NCBI GenBank assembly: GCA_002717365.1
Contig: PBDJ01000042.1
Span: 1-48,139, forward strand
Origin: Acidimicrobiaceae bacterium
Lineage (GTDB): Bacteria; Actinomycetota; Acidimicrobiia; Acidimicrobiales; MedAcidi-G1
Length of the DNA: 48,139 bases
Reading direction: 5' to 3'
A program made the position numbers and the translations under genes. Positions 8,533 to 15,946 of this stretch are shown piece by piece. The notes beneath the pieces were generated by a model. It saw only the letters and a list, made by a program, of their open reading frames with translations, was not told the origin of the DNA and ran no database searches. Numbering within the stretch: the stretch's first letter is position 1; every line of letters begins with the position of its first letter.

Positions 8533-8997
8533 GTGATCTGGTTTTTCCTTGCGTTGGGCACCGTCCTGGTAGCCGCTATCGCTCTGGTTGCCGTGGGCTC
8601 GACTGTCCGGCGCCTCGAAGAGTCGGCAATGCCGGTGGTGTTAGAGGTCGACGATGCTGTGAACTGGATTGCCGAGCGTTTGCCAGCCGAGGCGGCAAGT
8701 CAGCTCAGTCGCGACGACGTCGTCAACATCGTCGGCTGGTACCTCGAGGTCTTTGACGCTGCAGGCTTGGTGGCCGACCACGGTCAGGAACTGGGTGACG
8801 GGGCCCTGGACGACGACCCGTCAGACGTGGTGGCCCCGCTGGACAACGCCCTAGAACACGTGGTGGCCCGGGCCGGAGGAGGAGAGGATCCCCTGGACGC
8901 CGTCTCGGCAGCCATGACAGCCGAGCTGTTGGGCACCTACCTGACGGCCATGGGAGCCATCGGTGGCCCGGCTGATCCGTCGGCCACGCAGGGCTAG
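8533..8997 (+). CDS. Hypothetical membrane-anchored protein
   Basis: This 154-residue protein with a GTG start is not recognised. An N-terminal hydrophobic helix (residues 3-22) is followed by an acidic cytoplasmic-type domain. That domain contains a VVNIVGWYLEVFDAAGL helix, a second amphipathic helix (DPLDAVSAAMTAELLGTYL), and an acidic linker rich in Asp. It resembles short conserved actinobacterial proteins of unknown role. It is 99 bases after the acyl-CoA dehydrogenase and 9 bases before GDP-fucose synthase on the same strand, so it may share a transcript with the latter. Confidence 0.6.
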   Translation: MIWFFLALGTVLVAAIALVAVGSTVRRLEESAMPVVLEVDDAVNWIAERLPAEAASQLSRDDVVNIVGWYLEVFDAAGLVADHGQELGDGALDDDPSDVVAPLDNALEHVVARAGGGEDPLDAVSAAMTAELLGTYLTAMGAIGGPADPSATQG

Positions 8998-9006
8998 CGT
9001 CGCCTC

Positions 9007-9957
9007 ATGATTGACCGACAGGCCCCGGTCTTTGTGGCCGGACACCGCGGCCTAGTCGGCTCGGCAGTGGTCCGTCGCTTGCAAGTCGAAGGGTTTACCG
9101 ACGTGCAAACAGTCGGCCGCGAAGCACTGGACTTACGCGACCAGTCAGCGGTGGATGCTTGGTTTGATGCGCAGCGACCCCACTACGTGTTCTTAGTGGC
9201 CGGGACCGTGGGAGGCATTCACGCCAACAGCACCCGTCCGGCCGAGTTCCTCTACGACAATTTGATGATCCACGGCACGGTGGTGCAGGCCGCTCACCGG
9301 ATCGGAGTGGAGAAGCTCCTCTACCTCGGAAGTTCCTGCATCTACCCCCGCTTGGCTGACCAGCCAATTACCGAAGAGGCGCTGCTAGGGGGGCCACTGG
9401 AGCCCACCAACGAGGGCTACGCCCTAGCCAAGATTGCCGGCATCAAACTGTGCGAGACCTACCGCCGCCAATACGGTGATGACTTCATCTCGGCTATGCC
9501 CACCAACCTTTACGGGCCAGGCGACAACTTTGACCTGGAGGGTGGACATGTTCTGCCCGCCCTGATCCGGCGGTTCCACGAGGCCCGGAAGGCCGGCCTA
9601 ACCGAGGTCGAGGTGTGGGGCACGGGTGAAGCCCGACGAGAGTTCCTCCATGTGGACGACCTTGCTGACGCCTGCCTGTTCCTCATGGACCACTACTCGG
9701 AGGCTGGCCACGTGAACGTGGGGACCGGAGTGGATCTCACGATCCGGGAGTTGGCTGAGGCGGTCCGAGACCTGGTGTATCCGGGAGTCGACCTGGCCTT
9801 CGACATATCGAGGCCGGACGGCGTGCCCCGCAAGGTGCTGGATATCTCCCGTTTGACCGGTTTGGGATGGACGGCGTCTACTGGGCTGATCGAGGGCCTG
9901 GCCTCTACCTACGAGTGGTTCACGGCCGCTCTGGCCGACGGCACTGTTCGAACCTGA
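9007..9957 (+). CDS. fcl: GDP-L-fucose synthase
   Basis: This 316-residue member of the extended short-chain dehydrogenase family carries out epimerisation and NADPH-dependent reduction of GDP-4-keto-6-deoxymannose to GDP-L-fucose, a sugar donor for polysaccharides. Family features: nucleotide-binding GHRGLVGSA near the N-terminus, the family-specific VGGIHANSTRPAEF, and the catalytic triad S110 (GSSCIYP), Y138 and K142 (GYALAKIAG). TNLYGPGDNFD and GTGEARREFLHVDD are also diagnostic. Its usual partner, GDP-mannose 4,6-dehydratase, is not in this window. ATG start. Confidence 0.93.
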   Translation: MIDRQAPVFVAGHRGLVGSAVVRRLQVEGFTDVQTVGREALDLRDQSAVDAWFDAQRPHYVFLVAGTVGGIHANSTRPAEFLYDNLMIHGTVVQAAHRIGVEKLLYLGSSCIYPRLADQPITEEALLGGPLEPTNEGYALAKIAGIKLCETYRRQYGDDFISAMPTNLYGPGDNFDLEGGHVLPALIRRFHEARKAGLTEVEVWGTGEARREFLHVDDLADACLFLMDHYSEAGHVNVGTGVDLTIRELAEAVRDLVYPGVDLAFDISRPDGVPRKVLDISRLTGLGWTASTGLIEGLASTYEWFTAALADGTVRT

Positions 9958-9969
9958 ACTCTGCCCGAG

Positions 9970-10554
9970 CTAGTCCTGCTTGGACTTCCCGGCCGCCTTC
10001 TGAGCCTTCTTCCAGGCCCGCACGGCGGCTAGGGACTCGGGGCTGTCGATGTCTGCGACCGACCGGGGTACGTCGTCAGCGAACGGGCCGGCAGCCGCCT
10101 CCCACCCCTCGGGAGCCACGCTCATGCGCTTGGCCAGGATGGCTACGAAGATCATTGTTTTTTCGGCGCCGTAGCCGGGCAGGGCCCGTAGTCGGCGAGA
10201 CAGGTCGGTTCCGTCGGACGCTCCCCGCCAAACGTCAGCTGCGTCACCACCGTGGTGATCGACCAGGTGGCGGCACAGGTCCTGGATGCGGCCAGCCATG
10301 GACTTGGGGAAGCGGTGGATGGCGGGCTTAGCCCGGCAGGCCTCCAGAAAGACCTCGGGGTCCATGTCGGCCACGGCATCAGCGTTCAGACCACCGAGTC
10401 GGCTGACCAGGGTGGCTGGGCCCCGGAAGGCCCACTCCATAGGTACCTGCTGGTCGAGCAGCATGCCGATTAGCAGGGCTAGTGGGTCGGTGTTCAGCAG
10501 GCGATCGGCGTCAGGGTCGCCGGTGATGGCTAGGGAACCGGTCTGGGAGGGCAT
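9970..10554 (-). CDS. HhH-GPD base-excision DNA repair family protein
   Basis: This 194-residue protein belongs to the small actinobacterial HhH-GPD group. An N-terminal helical part (LIGMLLDQQVPMEWAF) is followed by the helix-hairpin-helix segment LRALPGYGAEKTMIF and a lysine-rich tail (AWKKAQKAAGKSK). Relatives are annotated as DNA glycosylases that remove damaged bases. The lesion specificity is unknown. The Asp/Glu catalytic position cannot be fixed without an alignment. It converges on the GDP-fucose synthase gene and is divergent from the RNase HI gene, with about 240 bases between. Confidence 0.8.
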   Translation of the reverse strand: MPSQTGSLAITGDPDADRLLNTDPLALLIGMLLDQQVPMEWAFRGPATLVSRLGGLNADAVADMDPEVFLEACRAKPAIHRFPKSMAGRIQDLCRHLVDHHGGDAADVWRGASDGTDLSRRLRALPGYGAEKTMIFVAILAKRMSVAPEGWEAAAGPFADDVPRSVADIDSPESLAAVRAWKKAQKAAGKSKQD

Positions 10555-10792
10555 GGTCTGAACTTAGCGGTGGGGGATCAACAACCCGTGGTTGACCGGC
10601 CGATGGTGTGTCGGGGTGGGTATGTTGTCGTGGTGTCCCGGGTTATCGACTTAGGTACCCAGGAGGGTGAGGGGTTGCCCACGTTGAGCTTCCTGACCTG
10701 CCGCGTCGACTTTGCCAGGACACGTCAAGCCTGCCTTTGGCCCGATCCGAGTTCCGCCGGTCGGGCCGATGACGGCCCTAGGGTCGTTGATC

Positions 10793-11290
10793 ATGTCCCC
10801 CGATGGCACAGGTCGCCTCTTCGAGTCTCCTGACGACGTGGTGATCCCGAGCAGAGATCCGATAGTCGTCTACACGGACGGTGCCTGCTCAGGGAACCCG
10901 GGCCCCGGCGGGTGGGCCTGGGTGGTACCTGACGGTCCATTTGCTGCTGGCTGCGACGCCCAGACCACCAACCAGAGGATGGAGTTGACGGCCACCATGG
11001 AAGCGGTCCGGGCCTTTGACAGTCCGCTGTTGGTGGTTAGTGACTCCACTTATGTCGTGCACTGCTTTCGGGACGGTTGGTGGGAGAAATGGCTCCGAGC
11101 CGGATGGCTCAACGCCAAAAGGGAACCGGTGGCCAACCGCGACCTCTGGGAGCCGCTCATCGAGGCGGTTCGGTCGCGTAGTGATGTGGACTTCCGTTGG
11201 GTGAAGGGTCATTCGGGCGACCAGTGGAACGACGAGGCCGACCGGTTGGCCGTGCAGGCTGCTGAACGACAGGAGTCCCGTTCCGGTTGA
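10793..11290 (+). CDS. rnhA: Ribonuclease HI
   Basis: RNase HI cuts the RNA strand of RNA-DNA hybrids. With the start used here (165 residues) the four metal-binding acids are D29 (VYTDGACSG), E64 (QRMELTA), D84 (VSDSTYV) and D150 (NDEADRLA). H140 (VKGHSG) is the loop His that helps catalysis, and the GWWEKWLRAGW segment is the handle region. All catalytic residues are intact. The start is uncertain: ATG at 10793 was chosen, but an upstream ATG (10769) or downstream GTG codons near 10841 are possible, none with a clear Shine-Dalgarno. Confidence 0.9.
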   Translation: MSPDGTGRLFESPDDVVIPSRDPIVVYTDGACSGNPGPGGWAWVVPDGPFAAGCDAQTTNQRMELTATMEAVRAFDSPLLVVSDSTYVVHCFRDGWWEKWLRAGWLNAKREPVANRDLWEPLIEAVRSRSDVDFRWVKGHSGDQWNDEADRLAVQAAERQESRSG

Positions 11291-11344
11291 CGGTCGGTCG
11301 AGTCCGGTCAACTCGGCAGGCCTACTCGCTTCACTAGAGCGACT

Positions 11345-11362
11345 TAGTACGGAATCGTACTA
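11345..11362. promoter_or_regulatory. 18-bp perfect palindrome at a possible promoter
   Basis: TAGTACG-GAAT-CGTACTA is a 7+7 inverted repeat with a 4-base spacer, in the gene-free stretch after RNase HI. Its right arm overlaps TACTAT (11358-11363), a good match to an actinobacterial -10 hexamer. It therefore looks like an operator set on the promoter of the structured transcript that follows. The binding protein is unknown. Confidence 0.4.
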
Positions 11363-11365
11363 TTC

Positions 11366-11628
11366 GACGTTGGGGGTTTCGACGAGGCCCTACCGCGGAG
11401 CGTAGGGTCGGCCTTACCGAGGAGAGGAGGTGGTCCAGATCAGCAGCAGTAGACGTGGGACTTCGGAGGTGGGCGGCCGCTGAGCGGCGCTGGACCACCC
11501 GGCGAAACCACGCCGATCCACCCCCGGGAACCGACCGCCGGCACTGGTCCCTGCCGGCATGAACGGTCGCCCCGGGAATTCCAGACGATTAAAATGACGG
11601 GGGCGTGCCTTGGTGGCGCGCCCCCGTC
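11366..11628 (+). ncRNA. Candidate structured RNA ending in an intrinsic terminator
   Basis: The 395 bases between RNase HI and the next gene hold no convincing protein. Instead they carry nested inverted repeats: CCCTAC/GTAGGG (11388-11407); a 10-bp perfect long-range stem GGTGGTCCAG (11429-11438) with CTGGACCACC (11490-11499); inside it GCCGC-TGA-GCGGC (11476-11488); and GCCGGCA/TGCCGGC (11537-11558), extended by CGACC/GGTCG (11532-11536 with 11565-11569). A 14-bp terminator stem closes it. A -10-like TACTAT precedes it. The density of stems suggests a non-coding RNA or a leader of the small gene at 11687. It matches no RNase P, tmRNA or SRP consensus that I know. A short frame from about 11431 (17 codons, then TGA) is also present. 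Confidence 0.4.
11596..11628. terminator. Strong, possibly bidirectional intrinsic terminator
   Basis: Perfect 10-bp arms GACGGGGGCG and CGCCCCCGTC extend inward by four more pairs (one G-U) to leave a 5-base loop, TTGGT. On the forward side TCGTTTCCTCTTT follows. On the reverse side the stem is followed by ATTTTAA. It can end transcription coming from the left, and may act in both directions. Confidence 0.7.
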
Positions 11629-11686
11629 TCGTTTCCTCTTTGGCAGTGGGCAACACTTGAAGGGGGACGGGATAGCGTCGACGGCC

Positions 11687-11890
11687 ATGGATCGACCGTC
11701 GGCGTTCGCCCACCATCGCTTCGTTGGGGATAAGCGCACCCAGCAGGTCTACGACCTGGACCAGGTGGCTGACGAGGAAGCCTTGGCCATCGTGCTCGAC
11801 GAGTTGATGGCCAGCGAGCGGTTCTTGTGCTTCGGACCCGACACCCTGGCCGAGGCCCGTAACCGCGGATACCGACTCCGGTCGTTCTGA
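11687..11890 (+). CDS. Small hypothetical protein (67 residues)
   Basis: I do not recognise this protein. I start it at ATG 11687, downstream of the terminator hairpin. The longer in-frame extension to 11594 would read through the hairpin and is unlikely. The 67-residue product is soluble and acidic in the middle (QVYDLDQVADEEALAIVLDEL), with a C-terminal block FLCFGPDTLAEARNRGYR. Regular helix-forming spacing and core-like codon use support a real gene. It lies 40 bases upstream of the DMSP-lyase-like gene on the same strand and may be co-transcribed with it. Confidence 0.55.
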   Translation: MDRPSAFAHHRFVGDKRTQQVYDLDQVADEEALAIVLDELMASERFLCFGPDTLAEARNRGYRLRSF

Positions 11891-11930
11891 CGACGGCGAA
11901 CTGTCAGATCGGTAGCGGAACCAAGAGGCC

Positions 11931-12548
11931 GTGAGTTCTGACCTACGAGAGGACCTCGTCGCCGCCCTGGCCGGGTTCTACGCGGGACATCCCGACGCTG
12001 AGCGGTATCCCATGCTGTCCGAGGTGGGAGATCTGTTAACCACCGCCGAAGTGGTTATAAACGAACCGATGGTTTTGCCGGTAGCCCGGCTTCTTACCGA
12101 CGTCGATTCGGAGAGTGACGTTCCGGGCGTCGGACCGGTGCTACGGACGTTCGCAGCGGCGGCACCGATCCTTCACTGGGTTCAGACCGCCGAATACGCG
12201 GCGACGTTGCCGCAACAATTCCTTGACAACTACGGCTACGTGCGGGTGATCGGTCCCGGTGGGCTGGTCGAGTCCAGTGTGGTCAGTGCGGGACTGGGAG
12301 TGTGGGGGGCCGGCCTGCACTACCCGCGACACGAACACCCGGCTGAGGAGACGTACCACCTGTTGCACGGATCCGCCTCGTTCCAACGCGACGACGGCCC
12401 GTGGGAGCCGAAGGTGGTCGGGGAGTCGGTGCACCACGATCCATGGGAGCACCATGCCCAGAGGTTCGGCAACGCCACGTGTGTTCTCTCGTGGGCTTGG
12501 ACTGGTGACGTCGTTGTAAACGCTCGCCTGGTACCTGAGAAGTCCTGA
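11931..12548 (+). CDS. Cupin protein of the DMSP lyase (DddQ/DddL-like) family
   Basis: The 205-residue protein has a helical N-terminal part and a C-terminal cupin barrel. The metal-binding cupin motif 1 reads YPRHEHPAEETYHLLHG (H134, H136, E140, Y142). Motif 2 includes HHDPWEHHA (H174/H175), and the ending SWAWTGDV resembles the W-x-GD block of DddQ. Enzymes of this family split dimethylsulfoniopropionate into dimethyl sulfide and acrylate. That would fit a marine lifestyle. The assignment rests on motif recall, not a search; a general cupin of other function is the alternative. GTG start with AAGAGG close before it. No acrylate-handling gene is adjacent. Confidence 0.62.
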   Translation: MSSDLREDLVAALAGFYAGHPDAERYPMLSEVGDLLTTAEVVINEPMVLPVARLLTDVDSESDVPGVGPVLRTFAAAAPILHWVQTAEYAATLPQQFLDNYGYVRVIGPGGLVESSVVSAGLGVWGAGLHYPRHEHPAEETYHLLHGSASFQRDDGPWEPKVVGESVHHDPWEHHAQRFGNATCVLSWAWTGDVVVNARLVPEKS

Positions 12549-12554
12549 TCCGGG

Positions 12555-14831
12555 TCAGGAACTGGAGCGTTGGCGGATTAAGTTCAGGGCACTACCCGCC
12601 TTGAACCATTCGATCTGGTCGGCGGAGTAGGTGTGATTGGTGGTGATACTGGTTGTGGTGCCGTCCGGCGAGGTAATAACGACCTCAACTGGCGTATCGG
12701 GGGCAAGGCTGTCCAGGCCGACTACCGAGATGCGGTCCTCGGGACCGATCCGATCGTAGTCGTCCCGGTCGGCGAAGGTTAACGGTAGGACCCCCTGCTT
12801 CTTCAGGTTGGTCTCGTGGATCCGGGCAAACGACCGGGCGATGACTGCTTTCGCTCCGCGGAACCGGGGTTCCATGGCAGCATGTTCCCGCGACGAGCCC
12901 TCGCCCATGTTCTCGTCGCCGATAGCTACCCAGTCGATGCCAACCTCGTGGTAACGGCGGGCGATCTCCGGATATGGGCGGGTCTCACCGTCGGTGGTAT
13001 CCCATCCGGCGCCCACCTCGCCGGTGAAGGCGTTCACGGCCCCCATGTAGACGTTTCCCGAGATGTTCTCCAGATGGCCTCGGTACCGCAGCCATGGCCC
13101 GGCCATCGAAATGTGGTCGGTAGTGCACTTTCCCCGAGCCTTAACCAGCACCGTCAGGTCGGCCAGGTCGGCGCCGTCCCAGGCAGGGAACGGAGAGAGC
13201 AACTGCAACCGATCGCTGGTGGGAGATATGACAACCTCGACCGACGAGCCATCTTCCGGCGGAGCCTGGAAGGTTTCTTCGCCGGCGTCGAACCCATCAG
13301 CAGGGAGCTCCTCTCCAGCGCCGACGACCAGATGAACTTCCTCGCCGGCATCGTTGGTGAGGGTGTCGGTAGCCGGGTCGAAGTCGAGTCGACCGGCGAT
13401 GGTCAGAGCGATGACCGTCTCCGGTGACGTTACGAAGGCATGCGTGGTGGCATAGCCGTCGTTGCGCTTCGGGAAGTTCCGGTTGTAACTAGTGACAATG
13501 GAATTCGGGACGCCATCCTCCATGTCCTGACGATCCCACTGCCCGATGCACGGACCGCAGGCGTTGGCCAACACCTTGGCACCGAGGGCCTCGAAGTCGG
13601 CCAGCAATCCGTCGCGTTCGATGGTGGCCCGGACCTGTTCGGAACCGGGGGTAACTAACAGGGGCGCCCTGGCGGTCAGTCCCTTAGCTACAGCGTCCCG
13701 GGCGATGCTGGCTGCCCGCGTGATGTCCTCGTAGGACGAATTGGTACACGAGCCGATCAGGCCGGCGCTAACGGTCATTGGCCAGCCCTCCCGCTCGGCC
13801 TCGGCGCCCAGTTCAGCTACCGGGCGAGCTAGGTCAGGAGTATGGGGCCCGTTGATGTGGGGTGACAGGGTCGACAGGTCAATTTCGATGACCCGATCGA
13901 AGAAGGCCCCCGGGTCGGCTTCGACCTCTTCATCGGCCCGCAGGTGGTGGGCCACAGCGTGGGCCGCGTCGGCGACAGCCTCGCGGCCGGTGCTTTCCAG
14001 GTAGCGGAACACAGCGTCGTCGTAGGCGAACAATGAGGTGGTGGCACCGATCTCGGCCCCCATGTTGCAAATGGTGCCCTTGCCGGTAGCCGACAGGCTG
14101 CGGGCACCAGGACCGAAGTACTCCACAATGGCGCCCGTACCGCCCGCAACGGTGAGGATGTCGGCCACCTTCAAGATGACGTCCTTGGGGGCCGCCCAGC
14201 CGTCCAACTGACCGGTCAGGTGGACGCCGATGAGTTTCGGCCAACGTACGTTCCACGGGAATCCGGTCATCACGTCGACGGCGTCGGCACCACCCACCCC
14301 GACGGCCACCATGCCTAGCCCGCCGGCGTTCGGGGTATGGCTGTCGGTGCCGATCATCATCCCACCAGGGAAGGCGTACTGCTCGAGTACCACCTGGTGG
14401 ATAATTCCGGAGCCGGGCTTCCAGAACCCAGCGCCATAGCGGGCAGATACCGAGGCCAAGAAGTCGTAGACCTCGCGGTTACCGTCCAAGGCAGTCGCCA
14501 GGTCCTTCTTGCCATCATCGCGGGCCTGAATGAGGTGGTCACAATGGGTGGTTGTTGGAACCTGAACCTCATCGAGGTCGGCAGTCATGAACTGGAGCCA
14601 TGCCATCTGGGCCGTGGCGTCCTGCATGGCCACCCGGTCGGGCCGTAGGTCCACGTATGACACGCCCCGCTCCAGAGCGGTGTCCTCCGGGTCGTCGAGG
14701 TGATTGATCAAGATCTTTTCGGCCAGAGTCAGCGGGCGGCCCATGCGACGGCGACCGACCTCTAGACGCTTGTCAAGGCTGGCGTACACGCCCTGGATCA
14801 GCCCGATAGGAGTAGAGGCGGCGACGGTCAT
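12555..14831 (-). CDS. acn: Aconitate hydratase
   Basis: Aconitase interconverts citrate and isocitrate in the TCA cycle through a [4Fe-4S] cluster. The three cluster Cys are in LIGSCTNSS and NACGPCIGQ. Other family blocks are present: [26 protein letters not shown] and [11 protein letters not shown]. Length (758 residues with the start used) and sequence fit the mitochondrial-type aconitase rather than bacterial AcnA or AcnB. I start at the ATG giving [13 protein letters not shown]; the frame runs 24 codons further upstream through sequence unlike the family. The region upstream (14832-15012) is comparatively A/T-rich and presumably holds the promoter. Confidence 0.93.
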   Translation of the reverse strand: MTVAASTPIGLIQGVYASLDKRLEVGRRRMGRPLTLAEKILINHLDDPEDTALERGVSYVDLRPDRVAMQDATAQMAWLQFMTADLDEVQVPTTTHCDHLIQARDDGKKDLATALDGNREVYDFLASVSARYGAGFWKPGSGIIHQVVLEQYAFPGGMMIGTDSHTPNAGGLGMVAVGVGGADAVDVMTGFPWNVRWPKLIGVHLTGQLDGWAAPKDVILKVADILTVAGGTGAIVEYFGPGARSLSATGKGTICNMGAEIGATTSLFAYDDAVFRYLESTGREAVADAAHAVAHHLRADEEVEADPGAFFDRVIEIDLSTLSPHINGPHTPDLARPVAELGAEAEREGWPMTVSAGLIGSCTNSSYEDITRAASIARDAVAKGLTARAPLLVTPGSEQVRATIERDGLLADFEALGAKVLANACGPCIGQWDRQDMEDGVPNSIVTSYNRNFPKRNDGYATTHAFVTSPETVIALTIAGRLDFDPATDTLTNDAGEEVHLVVGAGEELPADGFDAGEETFQAPPEDGSSVEVVISPTSDRLQLLSPFPAWDGADLADLTVLVKARGKCTTDHISMAGPWLRYRGHLENISGNVYMGAVNAFTGEVGAGWDTTDGETRPYPEIARRYHEVGIDWVAIGDENMGEGSSREHAAMEPRFRGAKAVIARSFARIHETNLKKQGVLPLTFADRDDYDRIGPEDRISVVGLDSLAPDTPVEVVITSPDGTTTSITTNHTYSADQIEWFKAGSALNLIRQRSSS

Positions 14832-15012
14832 CGTTGAATTTGTTTCTCTTATTTGGTGGACGAGATTACGGGACCCGGGGATCGCGAGGCCCATGATGGC
14901 CACGATCCCATCAATATTTCAAAAACTACCGGCCTCGTTTGGCCCGGACTCTGAACTCGTGATGAAAGAAACCTAGAAATTTGAACCGATACAGAAATAT
15001 GGACCTTTTGAC

Positions 15013-15942
15013 TCAGAGTTCTGGCCACCGGGGGCGTTTCCGGCGGATTCCTCGATTCCGATCACCGAGCACCCAGGCGCGACGCCAGGCCCCGAAGTCC
15101 GGTCCGGTCAGTCCGGGGGAGGTACCGGCATGGGCCCGGCGGCGGGCCTGCCACCAGTCTGAAGTGGCCTCATCGCCAAGGGCGGCCACCGCGGCCTGAA
15201 GGCGACCGGCGAAGGCCCGGGCGTTTTCGTCGTTGTCGGCTCGCAGCGGATCACCGAAGGTGACTGTGGTACGCGACGGTCGGGGCAGGGTCCGGCCCTT
15301 TCGCAGAATTCGGCCCGTCCCTTGGAGGTGGATGGGTACTACCGGGACCCCGCACCGGATGGCAAGGAAGGCGGCACCACCACGAAACTCCTGTCCCCAC
15401 CCGTCTGGACTGCGTCCGCCCTCCGGGTAGAGCAGCACACTCCACCCATCGTCAATCAGGTCGCGGGCCATGTCGGCGGAACGCCGACCCACCCTGGTCC
15501 GCTCGATCGGTACGGCACCGATGGCCAACGCTGAGACGGCGCCGCTAAACCGGTTTCCAAAAAAGTAGTCAGCTGCTGCGCCGACCACTACACGGTAGCG
15601 CCATGGTTCAGGAATCGAGGTAAGCAGCAAAGGGGTGTCGGCGTGGCTGTGGTGGTTAGCCACGAAGACCACGGGCCCGTTTAGGTCATCGAGGCGGTCC
15701 AGGCCCCGGCGGTCAGGCGAGGCAATGGCTGACATGGTGGGTCGCATTACCCCCTCGAGGAGAGCGGCTCGAGCCAGGCGGGCCGGGTACCGGCGGGCCC
15801 AGGCGGTGTCATAGTCGGCGCCCAGTTGCCGGGTGGAGGGAGCGGGGGCGACACCAGTAGGAACTGGGGCGGCCTGCCACGGGAAACCGAAGCGTCCAAC
15901 CATCGCTCGGGCCTTAGCCACCCGAAGGCTCACCTGTCCCAT
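15013..15942 (-). CDS. PlsC-like 1-acylglycerol-3-phosphate acyltransferase
   Basis: This 309-residue acyltransferase transfers an acyl chain to a lysophospholipid or related alcohol. The catalytic HX4D motif is in NHHSHADTP and the phosphate-binding motif is YPEGGRSPDG; VPIERTR and VPVVPIHLQG are blocks II and IV. An N-terminal extension of about 65 residues precedes the domain. It lies four bases after the LarA-like gene and is the last gene of a four-gene operon with an acyl-CoA reductase at its head. It therefore probably acylates the product of that pathway rather than serving general phospholipid synthesis. That role is inferred. Confidence 0.85.
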   Translation of the reverse strand: MGQVSLRVAKARAMVGRFGFPWQAAPVPTGVAPAPSTRQLGADYDTAWARRYPARLARAALLEGVMRPTMSAIASPDRRGLDRLDDLNGPVVFVANHHSHADTPLLLTSIPEPWRYRVVVGAAADYFFGNRFSGAVSALAIGAVPIERTRVGRRSADMARDLIDDGWSVLLYPEGGRSPDGWGQEFRGGAAFLAIRCGVPVVPIHLQGTGRILRKGRTLPRPSRTTVTFGDPLRADNDENARAFAGRLQAAVAALGDEATSDWWQARRRAHAGTSPGLTGPDFGAWRRAWVLGDRNRGIRRKRPRWPEL

Positions 15943-15946
15943 TGGC

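Noticed and set aside
10555-10792. 87-codon forward frame between the HhH-GPD and RNase HI genes
   Set aside because: It runs into RNase HI in another frame and has no domain-like pattern; I see only a divergent promoter region there.
11431-11484. Short frame (GTG, 17 codons, TGA) whose +1 frame continues for 26 codons, like a programmed frameshift
   Set aside because: The region is dominated by inverted repeats that also force codon-like patterns, the peptide matches nothing I know, and GGAGGTG before the stop occurs inside a stem.
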